From Puniceicoccaceae bacterium (GTDB lineage Bacteria; Verrucomicrobiota; Verrucomicrobiia; Opitutales; JAFGAQ01): 64,000 nucleotides of DNA. The stretch spans positions 902,160-966,159 of the forward strand of contig JANQOQ010000006.1 of the NCBI GenBank assembly GCA_028285755.1, given 5' to 3'. Below are positions 6,310 through 14,177 of the stretch, piece by piece; position 1 is the stretch's first letter, and every line of letters starts with the position of its first letter. The translations under genes were made by a program, and so were the position numbers. Under the pieces are notes generated by a model that saw only the letters and a list, made by a program, of their open reading frames with translations, was not told where the DNA came from and did not search any database.

Positions 6310-7596
6310 TCAGCGTCGATACCTGACTGATTTTCGCAGAGCATGAGCGATCAAACCGGCAGGGTGACCCTGCAATGCGCGATAAACCTCAGCTCCTCGC
6401 CTCATCCTTCGTAGTAGTTCTTTCTGATTGATTGAATTGTTGCGACTAGTTTTTTGCGCATATTTGGGAAGCTCCGCCTTTATTTCACGCCTCATACGCG
6501 GCCCAATTTCAGGATCTAATGCCGAATCCAAATCGTTAACGATCACATTCTCATGAGATACTTGCTGATCAGGCTCGTGAGATAGTATCTGATTCAATTG
6601 GGCTTCACCAACCACTTGATAGAGCTGACTAAGCTGCTCGGAATTCAATACCTTCAATTGTCGATCCAAAACTAACTTACGGTTACTATGTGCCATCTTG
6701 CTCGTTCGCCAATCTTTCACAAAATCCTGTATCAATTGCGTAGACGGTTGCTTCAAAAATGCATCCTGGTATTCCGCTTGAAAGCGTTTAATCGCGTCAC
6801 CTCTACTGTCTTTAATGAAGTATTCGATGCGTTTCTTAGTGGGTATTACGTCAAACATAGCCTCATATCGCTTTTCAAAAGCTTTTCGCTGTTGAGTCCT
6901 TACTGAAAACGCTTCTTCCATACTCCGGTCTATCCCGGATAAGCGAAAGCTTTCACCCTGCCATTCAACACCATAACCGAGTTGCTGGCAGGCTTCAGCC
7001 AAGTCCTGATAAAACAGATGGCGTATACTCTCCTTGCTTGCCTCGAGCATTTCACGCGGCTGAAGCGCTTTCCAGCCCTCCCCTTCGACCCAGGTATGAT
7101 TTGAAAAAACCAGATGCGCATGAAGCTGCGGCTCCAATAGACGACTGGTATCGTGATGATATATTGCTGCTACCGCGTTGCCGGTTCTTATCGTATTTTC
7201 ACTTTGGTTAGCATTTCCCTTGCGGTCTCTCGCAGAAGCATATGCTTCTAATCGCCTAAATGTCCTCTGAACTACTTGCTCAAAAGCTTCGACAACTCGC
7301 TCATCTTCGCCGACCATCGCGACAATGCTAACAGACTTCGGAGCTGATATCACCACATCATGAAAAGCGACCTTGGAAGTGCGCGGCCTCAGCCTTTCAC
7401 CAGTTACCGGATGTAAATTACCTCTTAAAGATTCAAAGGTTTCTGGTGACACCGTATGGCTTTCGATTCCAAGTATCTCAGCAGCCCTTCCTCGCCAATA
7501 ACCAACTACGGCTTCCCCCTCAGAATAATAATCATTGGCATTTAAATGCCGTGCCATATATTGCCGCCCTCTTCTGATTTGGTTTGCCGTGATCAC
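6310..7596 (-). CDS. TrwC/TraI-type relaxase (MOBF), short form without helicase domain
   Basis: 428 residues from a GTG start; an ATG at residue 14 is possible. The TrwC relaxase domain fills residues 1-300: the tandem tyrosines Tyr23-Tyr24 (NDYYSEG), GYWRGRAAEILG, VVISAPKSVSIVAMV (80-94), and the three-histidine metal site His148, His159 and His161 (EPQLHAHLVFSN). Full-length TrwC and TraI run to about 970-1,750 residues with a C-terminal RecD-like helicase. Here the protein stops after a short helical tail, so nicking without unwinding is expected. It is the second relaxase on this element. Confidence 0.85.
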   Translation of the reverse strand: MITANQIRRGRQYMARHLNANDYYSEGEAVVGYWRGRAAEILGIESHTVSPETFESLRGNLHPVTGERLRPRTSKVAFHDVVISAPKSVSIVAMVGEDERVVEAFEQVVQRTFRRLEAYASARDRKGNANQSENTIRTGNAVAAIYHHDTSRLLEPQLHAHLVFSNHTWVEGEGWKALQPREMLEASKESIRHLFYQDLAEACQQLGYGVEWQGESFRLSGIDRSMEEAFSVRTQQRKAFEKRYEAMFDVIPTKKRIEYFIKDSRGDAIKRFQAEYQDAFLKQPSTQLIQDFVKDWRTSKMAHSNRKLVLDRQLKVLNSEQLSQLYQVVGEAQLNQILSHEPDQQVSHENVIVNDLDSALDPEIGPRMRREIKAELPKYAQKTSRNNSINQKELLRRMRRGAEVYRALQGHPAGLIAHALRKSVRYRR

Positions 7597-7644
7597 TACA
7601 CGGAATCATGCGGCAGACTATGGTTGATTTCTCACGGAATACTA

Positions 7645-7718
7645 TTTGTAAGTGAAATTCATAAAAATGCGCCCGAAATAAGTGTTTTTCACGAATTGTA
7701 AGCAATTTTCATAGAAAT
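7645..7718. repeat. Two imperfect direct repeats exactly 50 bp apart upstream of the MOBF relaxase
   Basis: TTGTAAGTGAAATTCATAAAAAT (7,646-7,668, given here only by its ends TTGTAAG and AAAAAT) recurs at 7,696-7,718 with 5 or 6 differences, and each copy is preceded by TCACG. The repeats sit between the relaxase start (7,596) and the end of the next gene (7,726). They may be relaxase or regulator binding sites, part of an oriT, or both. Confidence 0.4.
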
Positions 7719-7725
7719 TCGATTA

Positions 7726-8892
7726 TCAATCCCACTCGATTTCTTTCATCAACGGAAACTTATATGGTTTCGCAACCTCCAGAAATTCAGGCAGAGTGTC
7801 TTTCCCTAGAAGCTGCTTTTGCCGGTATGCACGATCCAGGTAGAAATCCTTTGATCCAGCCACCAATCGAACAGCAGCCGTTTCGGTCATATGAGGTATG
7901 GCTTTTTCAAATATGTCCAGGGCCTCATTCGAATTATGAGCAATGTTGCTATGCCCTATCCTCTCACCGAAATTTGCATCATACAAGCTGGTCATAAGCA
8001 GTGCAATTCTGTCTGTGGACATTGGGTGCTTCTTATCCCAGGCTCGATTCATATCAATGCCTGAAAGTTGGTTTTTGTACAGGCTAAAACCGCTATGCTC
8101 AAACGCCTCCACAAACCAGTGCGAATAGAGCATATACAAGGAGGCTAATACGCAGGGCATCTTTGCCTGATAAAATTCACCTCTTAATTCAAAGGGAGTT
8201 TTATCACTAACGGTGAGTAAGCGCTGAAGTGATACAAAATCAGCTGAAATTTCAGCTACTAGGCTCCACTTATCCGGTTTGATCACTCCTTCACTTTGAG
8301 TTTCTCCCAGGAACCCAATCGAATCACCAGAGCTTTGGCCTAATAATACGCTATGCCCATTAACCGCATGAGTAAATTCATGTGATAGAACAAAGATGAG
8401 GATGAGATTTGTGAGCACATTCGCAAAATCGGTGTATTCAGTACCCAGTTTTAAATCCTTTACCAGCGTTTTGATTTTTGCGGTATCGTATCCTTTGAGA
8501 GATCCAACCCCTCTCCACTCTTTTTGCGCAAACAAATGGAAGTAATCTCCGACATAGAATTTCTCAAAGCTCCTGAATTTTGCGGTAATACACATCAGAA
8601 CGATCTCATCAATCAGGCGCATTAGGCCTTCATCATAAAGGATCAGAAGTCGTCGGTTATACTTAGTGAACACCGCATTCCTCAATGAAGACGCAGAAAT
8701 CTGAGCATGCGCTGTAAATTTTTCTCCAACTTCATTCTCCGAACCTTCATAGCAATCTGCCAAAACATCCAGATATTCATGAGCTAGGTTCCTATCCGGA
8801 GAGGGTGGAGATTGATAGTTAGTCGGAAAGCCACCTCTGATGATTGAGAAGCGTCTAAGCTCCTCAGGAGGATTTTTGAATATGGAGTGCAT
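7726..8892 (-). CDS. M48-like zinc metallopeptidase, cytoplasmic
   Basis: 388 residues without signal peptide. The zinc motif is HEFTH (171-175) after a hydrophobic helix LTNLILIFVLS; the third ligand and its neighbour are in AEISAD (Glu214, Asp218); a later KKHPMSTDR matches the conserved H-P-x-x-x-x-R of M48 peptidases. The protein at 22,760-24,139 has the same three elements and a similar LYEGL segment before them, so the two are distant paralogues on one element. Substrate unknown; removal of a repressor or remodelling of the envelope are possibilities only. Confidence 0.6.
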   Translation of the reverse strand: MHSIFKNPPEELRRFSIIRGGFPTNYQSPPSPDRNLAHEYLDVLADCYEGSENEVGEKFTAHAQISASSLRNAVFTKYNRRLLILYDEGLMRLIDEIVLMCITAKFRSFEKFYVGDYFHLFAQKEWRGVGSLKGYDTAKIKTLVKDLKLGTEYTDFANVLTNLILIFVLSHEFTHAVNGHSVLLGQSSGDSIGFLGETQSEGVIKPDKWSLVAEISADFVSLQRLLTVSDKTPFELRGEFYQAKMPCVLASLYMLYSHWFVEAFEHSGFSLYKNQLSGIDMNRAWDKKHPMSTDRIALLMTSLYDANFGERIGHSNIAHNSNEALDIFEKAIPHMTETAAVRLVAGSKDFYLDRAYRQKQLLGKDTLPEFLEVAKPYKFPLMKEIEWD

Positions 8893-8962
8893 AAGTCTTT
8901 TTGAGGTTGGAAGGTAAACAACTCTTAGAGTCTATGATGACGATCAATTACTTTCTCGCCAT

Positions 8963-8993
8963 AAAAAAAGGGCAACTTCATACAGTCGCCCTT
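8963..8993 (-). terminator. Rho-independent terminator, minus strand
   Basis: AAGGGCGACT and AGTTGCCCTT pair (8993-8984 with 8977-8968, one G-T wobble) around a 6-base loop and are followed on the minus strand by seven T. It closes the transcription unit of the small genes that ends at 9,017. Confidence 0.75.
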
Positions 8994-9016
8994 CTCTCTA
9001 GGTAGTATCTACAAAA

Positions 9017-9214
9017 CTACCCAATATATTTCCACCACGCACCTTTATTTGATGAACGTATAGGTGGAAAGGTTTCTCCATTGCTTAGAGGAATGATTCT
9101 CTCTTCGAATGTAGGAGCAGGTGTTGAGCTTCCATCAAGATAACCATCAAACTGATATTTACCTGTTTTTGTACATGTTTGCCCCGTCCTGAATCTATCG
9201 CCATATTTAACCAT
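9017..9214 (-). CDS. YjzC-like small protein
   Basis: 65 residues. The pattern YGDRFRTGQTC then YQFDGYLDG, then ERIIPLSNGETFPP and KGAWWK matches the YjzC-like family of small proteins of unknown function. No signal peptide or membrane segment. It is the last of three tiny genes on the minus strand and is followed by a strong terminator. Likely cargo of the element. Confidence 0.75.
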   Translation of the reverse strand: MVKYGDRFRTGQTCTKTGKYQFDGYLDGSSTPAPTFEERIIPLSNGETFPPIRSSNKGAWWKYIG

Positions 9215-9234
9215 AGTCTTCCTTTGGTCGGTAG

Positions 9235-9468
9235 TTAGTATTTTGTATCCTTAATTGAGCTAGGATCATTTCCGTAACTGTCTTTGTCCCTGATACGACC
9301 ATCAGGAATTTGGATAACAACTTCTGAGAGATTTCGTTTTGCGATTTCTCTGGCCGTTTCAATAGCACCCTTTTGTTTAGGATGAAAGGAAGTAACCCTA
9401 GTGTTACCATCCCCAAGCACAGCCCAACCCATTTCTCGTTTTAATACATGTTGATTCTTACTTCTCAT
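9235..9468 (-). CDS. DUF2188 family small protein
   Basis: 77 residues. GWAVLGDGNTRVTSFHPKQK, then AIETAREIAKRN, then VVIQIPDGRIRDKDSYGND follow the DUF2188 layout (W-A-V strand, T-K/Q-x-E-A helix, dG-R-I-x-x-x-x-S-Y-G end). Function unknown; members are small soluble proteins often carried on mobile DNA. It lies between two other tiny genes in the same direction. Confidence 0.8.
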   Translation of the reverse strand: MRSKNQHVLKREMGWAVLGDGNTRVTSFHPKQKGAIETAREIAKRNLSEVVIQIPDGRIRDKDSYGNDPSSIKDTKY

Positions 9469-9503
9469 TTAGTGTAGTTCATCATGTATAATGGGTTCAC
9501 AGC

Positions 9504-9677
9504 TCAATCTTCTTTTCTGACTCCTTTAAAAGGCTGAGAATCAGCTTTTTGGTCCATGAACTGTCCAGTTTGTGCATCTCTTTTGGTCCATCTGTCATTA
9601 GATGGATTATAAGTTTGCGACCGGCTTCTTACTGCTCCTCGGCGAGCACCGTCTCCATATGGTTTATTTTTAGCCAT
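9504..9677 (-). CDS. Small basic protein of unknown function
   Basis: 57 residues from the ATG at 9,677 (MAKNKPYGDGARRGAVRSRS); the frame is open to an ATG six codons further upstream (9,695). It is highly basic, with the repeated themes NPSNDRWTKRD and TGQFMDQKAD and a tail PFKGVRK. I recognise this as a recurring small-protein pattern without an assigned function. First of the three tiny genes before the terminator at 8,963. Confidence 0.6.
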   Translation of the reverse strand: MAKNKPYGDGARRGAVRSRSQTYNPSNDRWTKRDAQTGQFMDQKADSQPFKGVRKED

Positions 9678-9782
9678 AACACTAAAGCTTCGCATTTTCC
9701 GTACCTAAAAGTAGGCTTTTCATAAGCCAGAGTACCACAATAACTTACGCAATGGTCAAAAGGTTCAAAACAAAATATTTGG

Positions 9783-9904
9783 GACATAAAGTCACAAAAT
9801 ACTATATATTGTGCCAATAACAGCCTCAGACACAATATGTAGTGTGATTACATCAGATAAGCCTATATTTATTGCCGTAGGCTGAATTAGTTTATGGTAA
9901 TCAC
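9783..9904. repeat. AT-rich region with nested short inverted repeats
   Basis: Within the gene-free stretch 9,678-10,178 the segment holds CACAA/TTGTG and CACAAT/TAGTGTG half-palindromes (about 9,796-9,846) and a nested pair: GTGATTAC (9,844-9,851) with GTAATCAC (9,897-9,904), enclosing GCCTA (9,861-9,865) with TAGGC (9,878-9,882). These could be regulator sites for the divergent genes or part of an origin. I see no gene here. Confidence 0.35.
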
Positions 9905-9916
9905 TTAGCTTGTCTC

Positions 9917-9981
9917 GTATTGTCCACAAGTTCGTTCGGCCTGGCTGCTTGGGGGCCGCCTACCGAACTTGTGGACAATAC
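9917..9981. repeat. 18-bp perfect inverted repeat with DnaA-box-like arms
   Basis: GTATTGTCCACAAGTTCG (9,917-9,934) is repeated exactly in inverse at 9,964-9,981, around a 29-base GC-rich loop. Each arm contains TTGTCCACA, one base from the DnaA box consensus TTATCCACA, and is itself a TTGT-NN-ACAA palindrome. It lies 200 bp upstream of a DNA-binding protein gene and parA. It could be a replication origin element, a partition site or a large cruciform; it is not followed by a T-run. Confidence 0.5.
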
Positions 9982-10178
9982 TCCTAAGCAAAGTCTTATG
10001 GTAAAAGCGAGGAGACACAATACCCGAAGACCTGGCGGCCTTCGGAAAAAGGCTAATCAGCTCAGAATTTGACAACCTCGTAGCAACTCTTTGGCAACAT
10101 CGCGCCAACCAGTTGGCCACTCTGAAAACAACGTGCTGGCAACGGTAATTTTGTTCACTTTTACGCATAATATGATCG

Positions 10179-10547
10179 ATGAGTGAGCAAATTGAAGAGC
10201 ATGTCTATCCAAGAACCAGCCGACTGGAAGCTTGGCGTAATGAAATCGAGATCAGGCGATCCAAGAACTGGCCATACCGTAAAATCGCTGATTGGCTAAG
10301 GGAGCAGAAAGGGTTAGTAATCAGCAAAGAAGCGATCCGCAAATTTTGCTTGGTTAGAAAAATATCGAAAGGAGCTAGTAAGCCCAAAACCGTCACAACC
10401 ACTCCCACCCTTTCGCTCAAGCGAAGCAAGCGACCATACTATCCGAAGCCCAGGCAACCGATTAAGCGCATCTTTGAATACGATGACAGCGAACCCATCG
10501 ATATTCATAATAAGAAATCGGGAATTTCACGGAGCTCCTCCGCATAA
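10179..10547 (+). CDS. Small basic DNA-binding protein upstream of parA
   Basis: 122 residues. The N-terminal 60 residues form a probable helix-turn-helix: LEAWRNEIEIRRSKNWPYRK, then IADWLREQKG, then SKEAIRKFCLVRKI. The rest is basic and Pro-rich without clear structure. It overlaps the ParA-like gene by one base. ParA ATPases work with a DNA-binding partner that marks the segregation site, and this is the nearest candidate; the inverted repeat at 9,917-9,981 would be the corresponding site. Also possible: a transcription regulator. The start ATG has no clear ribosome site. Confidence 0.55.
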   Translation: MSEQIEEHVYPRTSRLEAWRNEIEIRRSKNWPYRKIADWLREQKGLVISKEAIRKFCLVRKISKGASKPKTVTTTPTLSLKRSKRPYYPKPRQPIKRIFEYDDSEPIDIHNKKSGISRSSSA

Positions 10548-11302
10548 TGAATTATTACCGATTTATTATGAAACTAACCAAACGTATCATCTTTACGCAG
10601 GGAGGCAAAGGCGGTGTTGGCAAAACTGAGGTCGTTCTTTCACTGATTCCCTGGTTCCGATCAAAAGGCATTGAGCCTTCGCTACTCGATTTTGATATCG
10701 AAAACAGCAAGAAGTCCGGGCTCCAGAATTTCTACCCAGAAGCCCAGAAACTCGATGTGCATGCAGAAGGCGCTCTAGACCGTTTTCTGGATATCTGCGA
10801 TGACGACAAAACACAGATCATTATTGCAGACCTTGGCTCGGGTGCAGGTATCGCAACTTATCATTGGTTTGATGATATCTACGATGATGCACACGAGCTT
10901 GGAATCCAGTTTACCTCTATTGGGGTAACGACCGATGATGCGGGAGCCGTACAGTCCAATCTGAAATGGGCGACTCACTTACAGGACCGTGTCGAGTATC
11001 TGATTGTCCTGAATGAATTCAGGCAGTCGGGGTGCAATTTCGAATACTGGCATGGAGTGCCTGCTGTTGAGGAATTTATCGAAAAGCTCAATCCCACCGT
11101 CATTACCATGAAGTCTCGTCTTCAGGAACTGCAGGCCGAAATGCGAAACCACAGCACAACGCTTCAGCAGATTATCAATCGTGAAGCAGAAATCCCCTAC
11201 TTTAACAAGACTCGCAACCGGGTGCGAGCCACAGCCTATCAGCGAGACCTCTTCGCAGGTTTTGAGAAAGCCAGCAACATTTTGCTACCAACGATAAAAT
11301 GA
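10547..11302 (+). CDS. ParA/MinD-like P-loop ATPase
   Basis: 251 residues. It has the deviant Walker A motif GGKGGVGKTE (residues 18-27) with the signature Lys, followed by LLDFDIENSKKS and ADLGSGAG, corresponding to the A' and B regions of ParA ATPases. An internal ATG at 10,568 is a possible start. It is followed by two overlapping genes that end with the VirD4-like coupling protein, an arrangement known from conjugative elements where a ParA homologue helps position or stabilise the transfer DNA. No ParB is present; the small protein upstream may replace it. Confidence 0.8.
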   Translation: MNYYRFIMKLTKRIIFTQGGKGGVGKTEVVLSLIPWFRSKGIEPSLLDFDIENSKKSGLQNFYPEAQKLDVHAEGALDRFLDICDDDKTQIIIADLGSGAGIATYHWFDDIYDDAHELGIQFTSIGVTTDDAGAVQSNLKWATHLQDRVEYLIVLNEFRQSGCNFEYWHGVPAVEEFIEKLNPTVITMKSRLQELQAEMRNHSTTLQQIINREAEIPYFNKTRNRVRATAYQRDLFAGFEKASNILLPTIK

Positions 11303-11760
11303 GCGCAATAGATACACTTGAAAAGATCGCAGCTCTTCTCCCTGAAAAGCAGAAACAACGGTTTCTGCTTTTGAGTTCCCGGTTTCGGAATGTTCCTGAA
11401 GACGACGAATACCTTCAGATACTCGAAGCGATTGGGTTCATGACGTTACTCTGGAATGAGGTGCCGAACGAAATCGATACATTGCTTAAGAAAGCATCAC
11501 CGGTTGACACGACCCAGCAGCAGCTCAAAACAATGATTACAGACACCGTAAAATCGGCAGTTCCCTCTTACGAAGACTTACGTGTGGTTTGTGAACGACT
11601 GGAACAGCATGAGCTTGTTCTGAAAAGGATTACCTCAGACAAACGCGGCACAAAACCCAGGGTTTCTTGGTTTTCATGGCTTCTCCTATTTGGAGGAGGT
11701 CTGCTTGCGGGTCATTTTCTGCCAGCAATAATCGCAAACTTATCCGCTTTCATGTCATGA
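11299..11760 (+). CDS. Tail-anchored membrane protein between parA and virD4
   Basis: 153 residues, helical and charged, with a probable coiled coil at about 60-115 and one C-terminal membrane segment (WFSWLLLFGGGLLAGHFL, about 124-146). It overlaps parA by four bases and the coupling protein by four bases (ATGA), so the three are translated together. A tail-anchored protein in this place could link the ParA-like ATPase to the coupling protein at the membrane. The family is not recognised. Confidence 0.65.
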   Translation: MSAIDTLEKIAALLPEKQKQRFLLLSSRFRNVPEDDEYLQILEAIGFMTLLWNEVPNEIDTLLKKASPVDTTQQQLKTMITDTVKSAVPSYEDLRVVCERLEQHELVLKRITSDKRGTKPRVSWFSWLLLFGGGLLAGHFLPAIIANLSAFMS

Positions 11761-13214
11761 GGATAATCTATGCTACCCTCATCATCGGAGTCGGGGTTAT
11801 AATATCGAGATATTTAGTCTTCCCCTACTCGGTCCTGCCCCTCGCAATATCCGGCGTAGCCGGGTTTTGTGTTTTATGGCGAAAAACCAGAAAGACCATT
11901 CTCAAATTTGGGTCGCTTACCTGGACACGCGAGGAACTATGCCGACATATCCTAATCACAGGAGATACCGGTACGGGCAAAACGACAAGCGGCTTTCAGC
12001 CGATCCTGCATCAACTCACTCGGAAAGTCCCTGACTGGGGTGGTCTTGTGCTCGGGGTGAAGGGAGATGAATCTCAATTTGTCCAGGAGCTTTTTGATCA
12101 CCATGGTAGAGCAACTGATGTTATTAATATTCAAATCCGACCTAGTGACGCATCCAGCAACTGGACTCCACCGCATCGCTACAACTTGTTAAGCAATCGC
12201 CAGATACCCTTCACGACGCACGCAAAGTTCATTGTGGATATTGCCGCTAGCATGACCACCGGCCAGCAACATGCGTTTTTCCGACCGATGGCTCAAATTG
12301 CCCTAGCGAACACCTCTGAATTACTGGATGAGCTTAAATTACCTGTAACTATCACCCGAGCCTACGAGGTGCTTACATCGACTGAAACCCTGAAGGGCTA
12401 CATTGAGCCCTTTTCAAAGGAGGCAGCTACTATCAAACAACAAAAGCTCGCACAGTTCTTTCAAACAACGTTCATTAATGCACAAGCCTATGAGCAGCGA
12501 GAGGCCATTGAAGGCACGGTTAAGACCTTCCTAGGCTTTTTGATTCATCCAGATTTAGCCGCTGTATTTTGCAGTGACGAGCCCAATACGTTATCGATGT
12601 CCGAAGTTGCTAAAGGGGCTGTCATCACCATCAGCATTCCCCAGACATTTGCTACAGAGAGGCGATATATTCAGACATACCTCAAACTCCTGTTTTATCA
12701 CCTATGCCTGAGGCGATACGATCAACCCGAGCACCTACGGAAGGATGAAAACCTACTCGTGTTAGCTGCTGACGAATTCCAGAATATCGTGACTGCGAGC
12801 GAGGACGGATTCTCAGATCACAAGGTTATTGATCGTATAAGGGGAGCCAATGCAGTCATCATCGCGGGTATGCAGTCCCAGATATCCGCAGACCCAGCTG
12901 TTGGTATTCGTCGCAGAGAGGTGCTTACCTTAAATATGCGGTCGCGCTTCGTATTTCGTTCCGCAGATGAAAAGTGTGCGAACGCAAGCGCAGGATTTAT
13001 TGGCAAACGGACACGTTGGAAAACCTCCAAGACAAGCAAACCCATGGGTATGTCCACGCGAACCAAGCACCAGGCCGAGGAATTCTTTATCAAACCTACG
13101 AAGTTACTTAGGCAAAAGGATCATAAGGCGGTCATTATCCACCCATCGAAACGCTTCACCAGAAAGAAGATCGTACCCATTGATGGCAAAGGACAAGTGT
13201 ATGATTGGTATTAA
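11757..13214 (+). CDS. virD4: VirD4/TraD-type coupling protein ATPase
   Basis: 485 residues from ATG 11,757, which overlaps the previous stop. Two N-terminal membrane segments (about 2-20 and 24-40) precede the ATPase domain: Walker A GDTGTGKTT (69-77) and Walker B LLVLAADEFQN. Coupling proteins dock the relaxase-DNA complex on the T4SS channel and drive transfer. It is somewhat shorter than VirD4 of the VirB/D4 systems. It converges on the VirB operon, its end 6 bp from the end of virB10. Confidence 0.9.
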   Translation: MRIIYATLIIGVGVIISRYLVFPYSVLPLAISGVAGFCVLWRKTRKTILKFGSLTWTREELCRHILITGDTGTGKTTSGFQPILHQLTRKVPDWGGLVLGVKGDESQFVQELFDHHGRATDVINIQIRPSDASSNWTPPHRYNLLSNRQIPFTTHAKFIVDIAASMTTGQQHAFFRPMAQIALANTSELLDELKLPVTITRAYEVLTSTETLKGYIEPFSKEAATIKQQKLAQFFQTTFINAQAYEQREAIEGTVKTFLGFLIHPDLAAVFCSDEPNTLSMSEVAKGAVITISIPQTFATERRYIQTYLKLLFYHLCLRRYDQPEHLRKDENLLVLAADEFQNIVTASEDGFSDHKVIDRIRGANAVIIAGMQSQISADPAVGIRRREVLTLNMRSRFVFRSADEKCANASAGFIGKRTRWKTSKTSKPMGMSTRTKHQAEEFFIKPTKLLRQKDHKAVIIHPSKRFTRKKIVPIDGKGQVYDWY

Positions 13215-13220
13215 TACGGA

Positions 13221-14171
13221 TTACTCCGCCCAGAGATAAAATTCTGTGGCAACCGGAATAAAGTATTGGACATCGGGCGATCCGTCGATTTCGACCGTTA
13301 CGCCTTTGTCCTCTCCCGGATAGGGCCAGCGGTGAAAGTCAGGAAGTTCCGGATAATCCATTTCATAGCGACCCCATCGCACAATGTCCCTCAAAAGCTC
13401 CTCAGCAAAATCCAGATACTTCTGGAATTCCGGTTCAAACTCGAGGGAAACCGGTAGCATGCGAAGGCCTGGAGCCCCGTCAGCAAAGCCATATCGACGC
13501 GCTTGAGCATTATAATCCTGCTCTTGCAGCATTGCGCGAAGGCTGAGTGTTTCCCCATTACGCAAATAGAACTGCCATTCATTCTCAAAACGAGCATGCC
13601 CATCCTGAAATCGACGAACACTACCCGTAAAGCGTGTATCTCGTTCCAGTATGGTTTTTCCGTCCAACAGTAGGGCTTGGGTCAATTCTCCGTAGACGCG
13701 AAGATAGCTTTCATCATTGCCGGAATAGATAGGTATGATCAAACGCGCATACAGCAGCGTGCCTAAGGGTAACTCCAATGTGCTTTGCGCATTGTCCTGT
13801 TCAGTTACAGAAATATCCTGCTTTCGCTCGAATTTAATGATGGAAGGTACGACATCATCCGGCATTGATAAGTTTTCAGGCTCTGGTTTTAGATGATCGT
13901 ATATGGGGGCTTCCTCAAATTCTATGGGCGCTTTCAGTGGCTCAAAATCCTCTCGTTTGGATATCCCATAAAATTCTTTAGGGTCAATAGTTTGCTCAGG
14001 CTGTAATGGCTCTTGATCACCATCGCTGCCTAGCTGCCTCCAAGCCTTTGGTTTATCCTCAGGATTCTCCTGAACTCGCTGAAAATCCATATAGATCAGA
14101 ATGCCAATCAAGATTATAAAGCCAAACGAGATCACCACTTTGCCTTGTTTTGAACGTATCCAATAAATCAT
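13221..14171 (-). CDS. virB10: VirB10/TrbI-like T4SS core protein
   Basis: 316 residues: short cytoplasmic N-terminus, one membrane segment (KVVISFGFIILIGILIYM, about 11-28), a Pro/Glu-rich periplasmic stalk (30-125), then the VirB10 beta-barrel domain, with LPLGTLLYARLIIPIYS and later DTRFTGSVRR and a RYGFADG segment matching the family's G-T-x-I-x-A-R and D-x-x-G-x-x-G regions. VirB10 spans both membranes and senses ATP use by VirB4 and VirD4. Last gene of the operon. Confidence 0.85.
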   Translation of the reverse strand: MIYWIRSKQGKVVISFGFIILIGILIYMDFQRVQENPEDKPKAWRQLGSDGDQEPLQPEQTIDPKEFYGISKREDFEPLKAPIEFEEAPIYDHLKPEPENLSMPDDVVPSIIKFERKQDISVTEQDNAQSTLELPLGTLLYARLIIPIYSGNDESYLRVYGELTQALLLDGKTILERDTRFTGSVRRFQDGHARFENEWQFYLRNGETLSLRAMLQEQDYNAQARRYGFADGAPGLRMLPVSLEFEPEFQKYLDFAEELLRDIVRWGRYEMDYPELPDFHRWPYPGEDKGVTVEIDGSPDVQYFIPVATEFYLWAE

Positions 14172-14177
14172 AATTGC

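Noticed and set aside
9905..10168. 87-codon minus-strand frame in the repeat region
   Set aside because: It spans the 18-bp inverted repeat, so its composition comes from the repeat; no ribosome site and no family pattern.
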